A stretch of DNA of 64,000 nucleotides from Cyanobium usitatum str. Tous. Lineage in GTDB: Bacteria > Cyanobacteriota > Cyanobacteriia > PCC-6307 > Cyanobiaceae. Below are positions 8,855-15,984 of the stretch, piece after piece (within the stretch, counting starts at the first letter, position 1; each line of letters starts with the position of its first letter). The notes beneath the pieces are model-generated. The model was not told the DNA's origin. It worked only from the letters and a program-made list of their open reading frames with translations, and did no database searches. The translations under genes were made by a program, and so were the position numbers. Location: positions 1,178,001 to 1,242,000 of the forward strand of contig NZ_OY986431.1 in the NCBI RefSeq assembly GCF_963920485.1, in the 5' to 3' direction.

Positions 8855-9082
8855 TCAGGGGGTTTGCTGAAAGATCTGCTCTAAACGCTCGCGGCTGAAG
8901 TCGACGTAAAGCACCTCTTCGCCTGCCTGGGGAGCCTCTGGGTGAACCCTGCTGCGCTTGCGAGGAGCTCGAAGCGAATCACTCTCCTGGGAATTACGCA
9001 AATTTTGAGTCATCAGAGCAAAGGCGCCGCCTGCGATGGCCGCAAAGAAAACCAAATAAATGAGTGCCAGTAAATCGTTCAT
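8855..9082 (-). CDS. DUF2973-like small membrane protein
   Basis: A 75-residue protein with one N-terminal membrane helix (LLALIYLVFFAAIAGGAFALM), then a basic linker, HPE and VLYVDFSRERLEQIF near the end. This order (helix, HPE, then a beta strand with R-x-x-L-x-x-(I/L)-(F/Y)) is that of cyanobacterial DUF2973 proteins, which are of unknown function. The ATG at 9082 is chosen; the frame is open farther upstream but the added residues look non-coding and run into the SDR gene's end. Confidence 0.65.
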   Translation of the reverse strand: MNDLLALIYLVFFAAIAGGAFALMTQNLRNSQESDSLRAPRKRSRVHPEAPQAGEEVLYVDFSRERLEQIFQQTP

Positions 9083-9105
9083 TAGTCCATCGGCTTTTAC
9101 AAATC

Positions 9106-10113
9106 CTAATATGAAGAAATGTGAAACGTGGCTTTCGGCCCTGCCGCTGCGGCGCTCAGATCCCATAGAAGCCGCGCCAATGGATCGGAGCAAGCCTCCG
9201 CACTGGGTTGGCTGGCCTCAAAACGCAGCCGACCTGGCCCCACAACTCGGTTGCTCAGGTAGTGGAAGCCACTGGCGTGCTGTTTTGAGCCAGCGGCAAA
9301 GCCGGCCAACAGGGCGCCTGCCCTCTGGGGAGTTTCGGTGAGCCGCAGCAGGTCGCGGGCAACGAAGGCGAACAGGGCCTGGCCCACGGGGTTATGGCTG
9401 CAGCTGTAGCGGAAAAAGCCGCCCTTGCTGCGCGGGATCACCAGCCCCGGGCTCCAGGCGAGCACCGGCAGCTGAATGCCCTGCTCTCTCAGCCGCCGCT
9501 CCGCCTCCCTTGCCATCAGCAGGTTGCAGAGCTTGCTGTCTTTGTATGCCTTCTCGGCATTGAAGCTGCCGCTGCCATCCAGCATTAGCGCCCCAGGACC
9601 CTGGCGCAGACCAGCAAGATCCCCGAGGCCAGCCGGGAGGCCCACTTTTCCTCCGGCACTGGTGGGGTCATGCACCTCCGATGCGGTGACCACCAAGCGA
9701 GGGGCTGTGCTGCGAATCAACAGGGGCAAAAGTTGCTGCAGCAGGGCCTGGTGGCCTAGGTGGTTGACGGCGATAGTCAGTTCAAACCCCTGGGCCGACC
9801 AGCGGGGCTCGACCATGCCGCTGTACTGCAATCCGGCGTTGAGCACCAAGGTGTCGATCGGCTCGCCCTTTGCCAGCAAGGCATCAGCACAGCGCCCGAT
9901 ACTGATCAGATCGGCCAGATCGCAAGTAGGGGTATCGATGCTGCCGCTCAGGCGCTGGCGCAGGAGCGCGGCGGTGGTCCCGTCCCGGCAGGGAATGATG
10001 AGCTTGTGACCGGCCTGGAGCAGCAGGGTTGCCGCCTGAAAACCGATCCCGGAGCTGCCACCAGTGAGCAGGATCTTGCGCGCGGCTCCATCACTGTGCT
10101 CATCAACCGCCAT
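9106..10113 (-). CDS. Short-chain dehydrogenase/reductase (POR-like group)
   Basis: A 335-residue classical SDR. The NAD(P)-binding motif TGGSSGIG is near residues 17-24, LVLNAG is the NAG motif, and YKDSK is the YxxxK catalytic pair. Overall length, the SELTIAVNHLGH-like segment (FELTIAVNHLGHQALL) and KLCNLLMAREAERRL resemble the protochlorophyllide-reductase-like branch, but the enzyme is too divergent to call light-dependent POR. Substrate unknown. The ATG at 10113 is preferred; the open frame starts 28 codons earlier but adds residues unlike an SDR. It diverges from the PRXL2-like gene. Confidence 0.85.
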   Translation of the reverse strand: MAVDEHSDGAARKILLTGGSSGIGFQAATLLLQAGHKLIIPCRDGTTAALLRQRLSGSIDTPTCDLADLISIGRCADALLAKGEPIDTLVLNAGLQYSGMVEPRWSAQGFELTIAVNHLGHQALLQQLLPLLIRSTAPRLVVTASEVHDPTSAGGKVGLPAGLGDLAGLRQGPGALMLDGSGSFNAEKAYKDSKLCNLLMAREAERRLREQGIQLPVLAWSPGLVIPRSKGGFFRYSCSHNPVGQALFAFVARDLLRLTETPQRAGALLAGFAAGSKQHASGFHYLSNRVVGPGRLRFEASQPSAEACSDPLARLLWDLSAAAAGPKATFHISSY

Positions 10114-10218
10114 GGCATCTGTTTCCGGCAAGACTCGATTCTGTTGATCCAATAGGCGGATCGCCAGAGAACCTGATATGCGCCGGCATAGCGCCACGAT
10201 GGTCAGCTCAAGAGCGCA

Positions 10219-10965
10219 GTGATCCCCGTGGCCAGCACCGAGTTAGCCCCAGATGCCCTGGTTGAGCGGCTAGCGAGCGTTGCGGGGATGGGTCGGGGAC
10301 GCCGCCGTTTGGTGCTTCTGCTACCCCAGCTGGGGGATTTCGACAGCCTCGAATACGCCCAGGCCCTGGTAGCCGCTTTGCCGCAGCTGGAGTCTGCTGG
10401 CATCGTTGTGCTGGCAATCGGTATCGGCCAGAGCGCCGGAGCCGATCGCTTCTGCGAGTTCACAGGCTTTCCCCGCGAGCTACTGCAGGTGGATGCAGAC
10501 CCACAACTGCACCGTGCCCTAGGCCTCTACGAAGGCCTGCAGCAACTCGGCGGCCCCTGGCCCAACCTGCTTTTGATGTGCGCCGGCATCGGCTCCCCCG
10601 GCACCCTGGCCGAGGTGTTGCGCGGCTACACGGGCGATCGAACGGCCCCCCAGCGAATCGCCGATGACGAGACCATCCAGGCCGGCCCCTTACCGCCGAT
10701 CAAAGGTGCCTTCTTTGCAAGGGCTGGCGGGACCGGATTCCAGCGCCCCTTCGAACTGGCCACGGTTCGCCTGCGCAACATGAGCGAAGTGTTGGGCAAC
10801 TGGCGCACCTACGTGCCTTGCGACGACTTTCTTACCCAGCGCGGCGGCACCTTCTTGCTGGAGGAAGACGACACCCTGCTCTACAGCTACAAAGACCGCG
10901 GCATCCTCGGCTTCTCGGCATCCATGGCAAGGCCGCTCAGCTTCCTGGATCCTTACCTCGAATGA
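10219..10965 (+). CDS. Peroxiredoxin-like protein of the AhpC/TSA_2 (PRXL2) family
   Basis: A 248-residue protein with the pattern of cyanobacterial AhpC/TSA_2 proteins: LLLPQLGDFDSLEYAQAL, IVVLAIGIGQ, FCEFTGFPRELLQVDADP, LHRALGLYEGL, NLLLMCAGIGSPGTLAEVLRGYTGD and the C-terminal GGTFLLEEDDTLLYSYKD. It has a thioredoxin-like fold but the usual peroxidatic CxxC is absent at the first helix, where LGDFDSLE sits instead, so peroxidase activity is doubtful. It starts at a GTG at 10219. The hli gene 63 bases downstream is on the same strand, so this may be part of a light-stress cluster. Confidence 0.75.
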   Translation: MIPVASTELAPDALVERLASVAGMGRGRRRLVLLLPQLGDFDSLEYAQALVAALPQLESAGIVVLAIGIGQSAGADRFCEFTGFPRELLQVDADPQLHRALGLYEGLQQLGGPWPNLLLMCAGIGSPGTLAEVLRGYTGDRTAPQRIADDETIQAGPLPPIKGAFFARAGGTGFQRPFELATVRLRNMSEVLGNWRTYVPCDDFLTQRGGTFLLEEDDTLLYSYKDRGILGFSASMARPLSFLDPYLE

Positions 10966-11028
10966 GCCTTTAGCCCACGGACCCTCGTCATATCGCGTTA
11001 CAGTCCTCCGTAACAAACCGCAACACTC

Positions 11029-11172
11029 ATGGCCAATTCTGCTGCCCGCTTCGGATTCGTTGAATTTGCTGAAACCTGGAATGGCCGCCTGGCCATGCTC
11101 GGCTTCGTGATCGGCCTTGGCACTGAGCTACTCACAGGCCAAGGCATCCTTTCCCAGATCGGTTTGGGTTGA
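11029..11172 (+). CDS. High-light-inducible protein (Hli/SCP), 47 residues
   Basis: A 47-residue one-helix protein with the chlorophyll-binding Hli motif E-x-W-N-G-R-L-A-M-L-G-F at residues 15-26 and a C-terminal membrane segment ending LTGQGILSQIGLG. Hli proteins bind chlorophyll and carotenoid and protect photosystems under excess light. A GTTACAGT element at 10997-11004 lies just upstream and resembles half of an HLR1 (RpaB) site. The next small gene starts 5 bases after the stop, so the pair is probably one operon. Confidence 0.9.
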   Translation: MANSAARFGFVEFAETWNGRLAMLGFVIGLGTELLTGQGILSQIGLG

Positions 11173-11177
11173 TCAGC

Positions 11178-11294
11178 ATGGAAACCGATTACACCGCCGC
11201 CATTTTCACCGTGATCGCCCTTGTGGTGGTGCTTGGTGGCATGAGCATCTATGTGCTCAGTCGCCCCACCGATCTGACCCCTAGGTCCAGATAG
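11178..11294 (+). CDS. 38-residue single-helix membrane protein (weakly PsbN-like)
   Basis: A 38-residue peptide: a short polar start (METDYTA), one membrane helix (residues 8-27) and a basic tail. It begins at an ATG five bases after the hli stop codon. The layout MET..., helix, then IY and a short charged tail recalls PsbN, the small PSII assembly protein, but the conserved PsbN tail is absent, so I leave the symbol blank. It sits between two hli genes, which suggests a thylakoid role. Confidence 0.6.
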   Translation: METDYTAAIFTVIALVVVLGGMSIYVLSRPTDLTPRSR

Positions 11295-11349
11295 GCGCAA
11301 CCCTCGAGATCGTTGAGTTTCTTACACCTCCATCTTTGCTGCAGAACCA

Positions 11350-11586
11350 ATGACGAACACTCCGGCTGGCCGAGAATGGCTGAAGCATCGGGCCGAAGAG
11401 CTTATTTTATTGGAGCAGCTCAAACGAGTTGAACTATTTAACGGCCGGGCGGCAATGTTGGGTATTGTGATTGGCATCATTACTGAAGGGCTTACGGGCT
11501 CCGGTATTGCCCATCAGATTGGCCTCGGAGCCCTAATAGACGGTTACGCGGCCTGTCGTACCCAGTTTCTGCCCTTCTGCTTCTGA
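11350..11586 (+). CDS. High-light-inducible protein, second copy (78 residues)
   Basis: A 78-residue Hli protein: a hydrophilic N-terminal extension (about 1-27), then the chlorophyll-binding segment E-L-F-N-G-R-A-A-M-L-G-I at residues 28-39, and the membrane helix running to GIAHQIGLGALIDGY. In the binding motif, Phe replaces the more usual Trp before NGR. The final 12 residues (CRTQFLPFCF) are unusual for the family, so a 3' change is possible. It ends 10 bases before the methyltransferase gene, so the PKS cluster may be cotranscribed from the hli promoter. Confidence 0.88.
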   Translation: MTNTPAGREWLKHRAEELILLEQLKRVELFNGRAAMLGIVIGIITEGLTGSGIAHQIGLGALIDGYAACRTQFLPFCF

Positions 11587-11595
11587 TCCCGCTAA

Positions 11596-12387
11596 ATGCG
11601 GCAAGGAAATTTGCAGCCTAAATTCGCTAATCTTCAAGCGGACCTTGCGGTGCCCTTGCCCCAGTTATGGAGTCAGCTTGATCAGCGGCAGCTCAGGCCA
11701 GAGCTGATGGATCAGCCCGGACTTGATCCTATCCATCATCAGCAAGCCCTGCTTGGGCTGGCTCGCATCAATGGCTTGACCCGCAGTGCTGCTTGCTTCT
11801 TTCCGGATATCCGTCGTCTAGCAAAATTGAATCCATCTAGGAGGTTGCGCCTCCTAGATGTGGCCTGCGGTGGGGGCGACACAGTGCGTGCCATTAGTCG
11901 CATGGCCCGGCGCGAAGGGATTGATCTGGAAGTGCACGGCTGCGACATCAGCGCTGAAGCTGTTTCCCTGGCAGGGGCCGCTGCAAAAGCTGAGGGATTG
12001 GAAACTCATTTCTTCCAAACCGATGCAATCAATACTCCTCTTCCTGGTGGTTATCACCTAATTACCACCTCTTTGTTTTTGCATCACCTCAGGGAAGCCG
12101 ATGCAGAAAGTTTGTTGCGCTCTATGGCCGCCGCCACCCTCGAGCAGCTGTTGGTGCACGACCTAATCCGCAGCCACGTTGATCTACTGCTCACCTGGAT
12201 CGGCACCCGGCTGCTTAGTCGCTCGCCGATCGTGCAGATTGATGGTCCACTCTCGGTGGGGGGTGCCTTTCAACTCGATGAAGTGGCGCAGCTGGCAGCA
12301 GCGGCTGGCCTGGTTAATGCAGAACTCAGCCGGTTTTGGCCCGAGCGCTTCCTTCTCAGCTGGAGCCGGAATGCCCTTAGCTCCTGA
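11596..12387 (+). CDS. Class I SAM-dependent methyltransferase of the PKS cluster
   Basis: A 263-residue Rossmann methyltransferase. SAM-binding motif I LLDVACGGGDTVRAI lies at residues 84-98, and VHGCDISAEAV follows as motif II. It is UbiE/ubiquinone-methyltransferase-like in overall plan. It is the first gene of a same-strand set: methyltransferase, FAD oxidoreductase, type III polyketide synthase. In such bacterial sets it probably methylates a polyketide phenol or pyrone ring. Its last 17 bases overlap the start of the FAD gene, so translation is likely coupled. Confidence 0.82.
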   Translation: MRQGNLQPKFANLQADLAVPLPQLWSQLDQRQLRPELMDQPGLDPIHHQQALLGLARINGLTRSAACFFPDIRRLAKLNPSRRLRLLDVACGGGDTVRAISRMARREGIDLEVHGCDISAEAVSLAGAAAKAEGLETHFFQTDAINTPLPGGYHLITTSLFLHHLREADAESLLRSMAAATLEQLLVHDLIRSHVDLLLTWIGTRLLSRSPIVQIDGPLSVGGAFQLDEVAQLAAAAGLVNAELSRFWPERFLLSWSRNALSS

Positions 12388-13552
12388 GGTTCAAGGGTTA
12401 CCTAGCTCCACTTGCTGGGATGTGGTGGTGGTGGGTGCTGGACCGGCCGGCGCCCTTGCCGCCCATGGTCTCGCCAGCCGGGGCGCGCGCGTGTTGCTGG
12501 TGGAGCAGCGCCTGTTCCCGCGCTGGAAAGTCTGCGGGGCCTGCCTCAGCCCCCAGGCCCTGGCAGCACTTGAAGCCGCAGGACTTGCCGACCTAGTGGC
12601 AGCCCAGGGTGGCCTCTCCCTTGAGCGGCTGCAGTTAGGGGTGGCCGGACTGGTGAGCCCAATCGCCCTGGGGGCTGGCCGGGTCCTATCCCGCTCTCGC
12701 CTTGATCAGGCGCTGCTGGAAGCAGCTGTAGCTGCTGGTGCCACGGTGCTGACGGGTACCCGAGCCGTATTAGGAGCCACCGCCACCGGCTTAGAACCAG
12801 ACCGGGAGGTGGTGCTGCAAACAGGCACGGCGCGGCGGAGTGTCAGCGCCAAGGTGGTGTTGATCGCGGCGGGACTCAGCCACCGCGCCATCGATGACGA
12901 GTCTGAGATCAGCACCAGCATCGAGCCCGGTAGTCGTATGGGCGCAGGATGTGTGCTGCCCGGAGAAGCTGCCGGGCTCCCGCCCGGTGTGCTGCAGATG
13001 GCTGTGGGCCGAGGCGGTTATGTGGGGTTGGTGCGGGTGGAGAGCGGGGAGATCAACCTGGCCTGTGCCTTCGATCGGCCCATGCTGGGCTCCGGTGGTG
13101 GTGCGGCCCTGGTATGCCAAAAAATCCTTGCTGAAGCTGGCTTTGCGCCGCTGCCTGGCCTCAAAGAGGCAGCCTGGCAACTCACCGCAGCGCTCAGCCG
13201 CCGCACAACTCCGCTTGCGGGCCACAGGTTGCTGCTGCTTGGTGATGCCGCCGGCTATGTGGAGCCCTTCACCGGCGAAGGCATGGGTTGGGCTCTGAGC
13301 TCCTCACTAGCTGCCCTGCCTCTAGTGCTTCGCGGATTGGAGCAGTGGGATGGCGCGATTGAGATGGAGTGGCGGCACCTGCACCGGCGCTGGGTTACAA
13401 AGCGGCAGAGATCATGCCGAGTGCTGGCAGTGGTTTTGCGGCACCCCAGGATCAGCTGGGGCCTGCACCGGCTAGCGGGGAGCTTCCCCACGGTCGTCGG
13501 CTCCATGATTGGGCTTCTGCAACGGCCCGCCCTGCCCTGCTCGACGGCCTGA
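12371..13552 (+). CDS. FAD-dependent oxidoreductase of the PKS cluster (geranylgeranyl-reductase-like)
   Basis: A 393-residue flavoprotein. The FAD-binding DVVVVGAGPAGALAA motif is at about residues 17-31, followed by RWKVCGACLSP (the C-G-x-C pattern of the geranylgeranyl reductase/SrsC-type hydroxylase group) and GDAAGYVEPFTGEGMGWAL near residue 300. In comparable clusters such flavoproteins oxidise the polyketide ring. The ATG at 12371 overlaps the methyltransferase. An earlier in-frame start at 12179 is spurious, because it lies inside that gene in another frame. The PKS gene begins 6 bases downstream. Confidence 0.83.
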   Translation: MPLAPEVQGLPSSTCWDVVVVGAGPAGALAAHGLASRGARVLLVEQRLFPRWKVCGACLSPQALAALEAAGLADLVAAQGGLSLERLQLGVAGLVSPIALGAGRVLSRSRLDQALLEAAVAAGATVLTGTRAVLGATATGLEPDREVVLQTGTARRSVSAKVVLIAAGLSHRAIDDESEISTSIEPGSRMGAGCVLPGEAAGLPPGVLQMAVGRGGYVGLVRVESGEINLACAFDRPMLGSGGGAALVCQKILAEAGFAPLPGLKEAAWQLTAALSRRTTPLAGHRLLLLGDAAGYVEPFTGEGMGWALSSSLAALPLVLRGLEQWDGAIEMEWRHLHRRWVTKRQRSCRVLAVVLRHPRISWGLHRLAGSFPTVVGSMIGLLQRPALPCSTA

Positions 13553-13558
13553 TCAATC

Positions 13559-14629
13559 ATGCCCTTGTCCTTGATTGGTCTTGGCACTGCGGTGCCTCAG
13601 AGGCGCATCAGCCAGCGAGAAGCCCTGGCCCTTGCACCACAGATGCGCAACGCCAGCCCTCGTCAACAACGCCTGCTGGAGAGGATCTACCAGCGCTCGG
13701 GCGTGATGCACCGCCACTGCATTCCCCTGCCTGACTCCAGCAACCCGTCAACGGCTGAGCGGATGAGGAGCTATCAACCGGCCGCGCTGGAGCTAGCTCT
13801 AGAGGCATCCCGGCTAGCGCTGAAGGATGCCGGCATCGAGGCAAGCGCGATCACCCACTTGATCACCGTTTCATGCACAGGCTTCGGCGCCCCTGGCTTT
13901 GACCTGGCCTTAATCGCCAACCTGCCACTAGCAATGGATGTGGCCCGAACCCATGTGGGTTTCATGGGCTGCCACGGAGCGTTCAACGGACTGCGGGTGG
14001 CGCGGGCCTTTGTGGAGGCTGATCCCAGTGCCTGCGTACTGCTGTGCGCAGTGGAGTTGTGCAGCCTGCACCTGCAGGAGGGCTGGAACCCCGACCACAT
14101 CGTGGCCAATGCCCTATTCGCTGATGGTGCAGGCGCGGTAGTGGCGATAGCTGCCGATGGCGCTGATGTGGGCTCAACTAATAAAAAAGGCTTGCAGCTA
14201 GTTGCTTCAACTTCAACGGTGCTGCCTGGCACTGAAGAGCTGATGGGTTGGATCATTGAAGATCATGGTTTTTCCATGGTTCTTTCATCAAAAGTCCCCA
14301 GTCGCATCGCCACCCAGCTGCGCCCTTGGTTGGAGCAGTGGCTGGCGGGCTTGGGGCTGACGTTGCCAGAAATAGAAACCTGGGCTGTTCATCCCGGCGG
14401 CCCCCGCATCCTTGCGGCGGTACTAGAGAGCGCTGGGTTGCAACCGGCCCAGATTGATCTCTCCACTGCGGTATTGCGTCAGTTCGGCAATATGTCGTCG
14501 GCAACTATTTTGTTCATCCTGGAGCGGCTGCGCACCTCAGCAGGCCGAGACGGCCCCTGCCTGGCTTTGGGGTTCGGTCCCGGTCTCACAGTGGAAGCGG
14601 CGTTGCTCATGGTGCAAAAGCCCATCTGA
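13559..14629 (+). CDS. Type III polyketide synthase (chalcone/stilbene synthase family)
   Basis: A 356-residue type III PKS. It makes polyketides directly from acyl-CoA and malonyl-CoA with one homodimeric ketosynthase. The catalytic triad is visible: Cys138 in GFMGCHGA, His278 in AVHPGGPRIL and Asn311 in GNMSSAT. The final GFGPGLTVEAALL block is also present. The starter unit cannot be told; bacterial relatives make alkylresorcinols or alkylpyrones. It is the third gene of the methyltransferase-FAD-PKS set, 6 bases after the FAD gene. The next gene faces it and is broken. Confidence 0.93.
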   Translation: MPLSLIGLGTAVPQRRISQREALALAPQMRNASPRQQRLLERIYQRSGVMHRHCIPLPDSSNPSTAERMRSYQPAALELALEASRLALKDAGIEASAITHLITVSCTGFGAPGFDLALIANLPLAMDVARTHVGFMGCHGAFNGLRVARAFVEADPSACVLLCAVELCSLHLQEGWNPDHIVANALFADGAGAVVAIAADGADVGSTNKKGLQLVASTSTVLPGTEELMGWIIEDHGFSMVLSSKVPSRIATQLRPWLEQWLAGLGLTLPEIETWAVHPGGPRILAAVLESAGLQPAQIDLSTAVLRQFGNMSSATILFILERLRTSAGRDGPCLALGFGPGLTVEAALLMVQKPI

Positions 14630-14681
14630 TTGCGGTTCTGACCACCGGAGATGGGAGCAGGTTGGGGTGTTGGCGTGCTGC

Positions 14682-15267
14682 TCACCAAAGGCCTGGCAGC
14701 AGCCGGGAGCTGCGCTGCTGCCAGGCGCTGAATTCCGGGTATTTCGCTGCCATCTGCTTTTCCTTCTGGCCGATGCGCTGCAGGTAGATCAGCAGATCGC
14801 CTAGGTAGTTCACATGGCGCACACGCCGCCAGATGCCATCGCTCACCAGGCCAGCCCCCATCGCTCACCAGGCCAGCCCCCATCGCCTTGGCGGTGGTTT
14901 TCTGCGCATCGGCGCTGGCGTTGATCAGGCTGCCAAAGCTGAAAAGCACCAGTGCCAGGGCTACGGCGGCCTGGGAGATCGGCACGGGATTGAGAAAAGC
15001 CAGCAGCCCCGGCAGGCTGTAGAGCACGCCGATGAACAGCAGGGCGAAGCCAAAGCTCACCACCCCTACGCGCTCGTTGAACAGTTGGCGGGCCCGCTCG
15101 GGAAACAGCCACTGCTCCAGCAGCCACCAGAGGCAGTAGCTGATGTGCAGGCTGAGGTAAAGCACCTGGCGCATGTCCTGCACCCCGATCACGGCCGCCA
15201 GCACCAGCAGCAGCAAAATCGTGAGCGCCTTGGCGGTGTTGATCGCCGTGAGTTGGCTCCAGCCCAT
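14682..15267 (-). pseudogene. Membrane methyltransferase/steroid-reductase-like gene (ICMT/DUF1295 type), frameshifted
   Basis: From the ATG at 15267 the frame encodes several membrane helices (AKALTILLLLVLAAVIGV, YLSLHISYCLWWLL, FALLFIGVLYSLPGLLAFL, AAVALALVLFSFGSLI). It then reaches a 22-bp tandem duplication at 14837-14880. Removing one copy restores a frame reading GIWRRVRHVNYLGDLL, YLQRIGQKEKQ and a stop at 14682-14684. RHxNYxGD is the hallmark of isoprenylcysteine methyltransferase/DUF1295 membrane enzymes. Because 22 is not a multiple of 3, the present frame reads on as unrelated sequence with no such motif. Enzymes of this type are the usual fourth member of PKS-FAD-methyltransferase sets. 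Confidence 0.8.
14837..14880. repeat. 22-bp perfect tandem duplication inside the membrane methyltransferase gene
   Basis: Two identical 22-bp units, 14837-14858 and 14859-14880, are followed by six bases of a third. The duplication shifts the reading frame of the minus-strand gene and destroys its C-terminal catalytic motif. It is a simple polymerase-slippage type change and could revert. Confidence 0.9.
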
Positions 15268-15306
15268 TAACACAACCGCGATGGCGCACCCTACCGGCGC
15301 TGCCAG

Positions 15307-15753
15307 TTGGGCCAGAGACGCCCATTTGCTCGTGCTGGATCCCTGGCTGCCCTGCAGGTATCCCTGCCGACCCTGGTCTGGGCCCCGGCCGCATAGGCGG
15401 AACAGCCCTCCGCTCCCTCCAGCCGTTGCAACAAAGCCACCCTGAAGGGCACTTACCTCTATAGCTCGGTCGGCATGCTGGATGGCAAGCCCTACGCCGA
15501 AGCCGGCCGGGAGGTGTATGACGGCAAAGGTGGCGTTGAACTCACCTACCGCGGCACCGGTGGCGCCACCGGCACGATGCGCACTACCTACAGCCCGAGC
15601 CCCGACTGCATCGGCAAGGCTGTCTATCCCTACGGTCAGACCCTGGTGAGCTTCATCAGCCCCGATGGCAGCCGCTTCGCTTACACGATCACCCGCGGCC
15701 CTGGAGATCGGCCCACCGTGCTCTCAGGCTGGGAGATCCGCGTCGATCCTTAA
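15307..15753 (+). pseudogene. Secreted protein remnant with a stop codon at the signal-peptide end
   Basis: An open frame from an ATG at 15475 gives only the C-terminal 92 residues (GREVYDGKGGVELTYRGTGG, DCIGKAVYPYG). Reading upstream in the same frame gives SRCNKATLKGTYLYSSVG, then a TAG at 15394-15396, then a signal-peptide-like segment (RRPFARAGSLAALQVSLPTL, VWAPAA). The stop falls exactly where cleavage would be expected. The upstream part has no ATG, only a TTG at 15307. I read it as a secreted-protein gene inactivated by a nonsense change. Alternatively a short cytosolic protein starts at 15475. Confidence 0.5.
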
Positions 15754-15984
15754 GGACCCGTCGTTGCCGAACCACCCAGAGCAGTTTGTGGCGGGCCCTC
15801 ACCTTCCACCAACTCAGAAGGGACTGGCGAAAGCCTTCCTGCCGGGGTGTGATCTGACCCGCTGCGACGGCGTATTCGGCCCCTATGCCGCGTCTCGCCT
15901 CTGATCCCTGGGTTGCCAGCCTCGGGGCTGTAGGGCGAGCGCCCCTAGGGTCCGCTTTGGCTCCAAGTTTCCTGCGGCGCGCCC

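Noticed and set aside
10219-10965. An active typical peroxiredoxin
   Set aside because: The usual peroxidatic cysteine context is missing, so only a family-level call is made.
15281-15445. A plus-strand frame starting at the ATG at 15281
   Set aside because: It shifts into basic, proline-rich nonsense and conflicts with the signal-peptide-like frame described for the secreted remnant.
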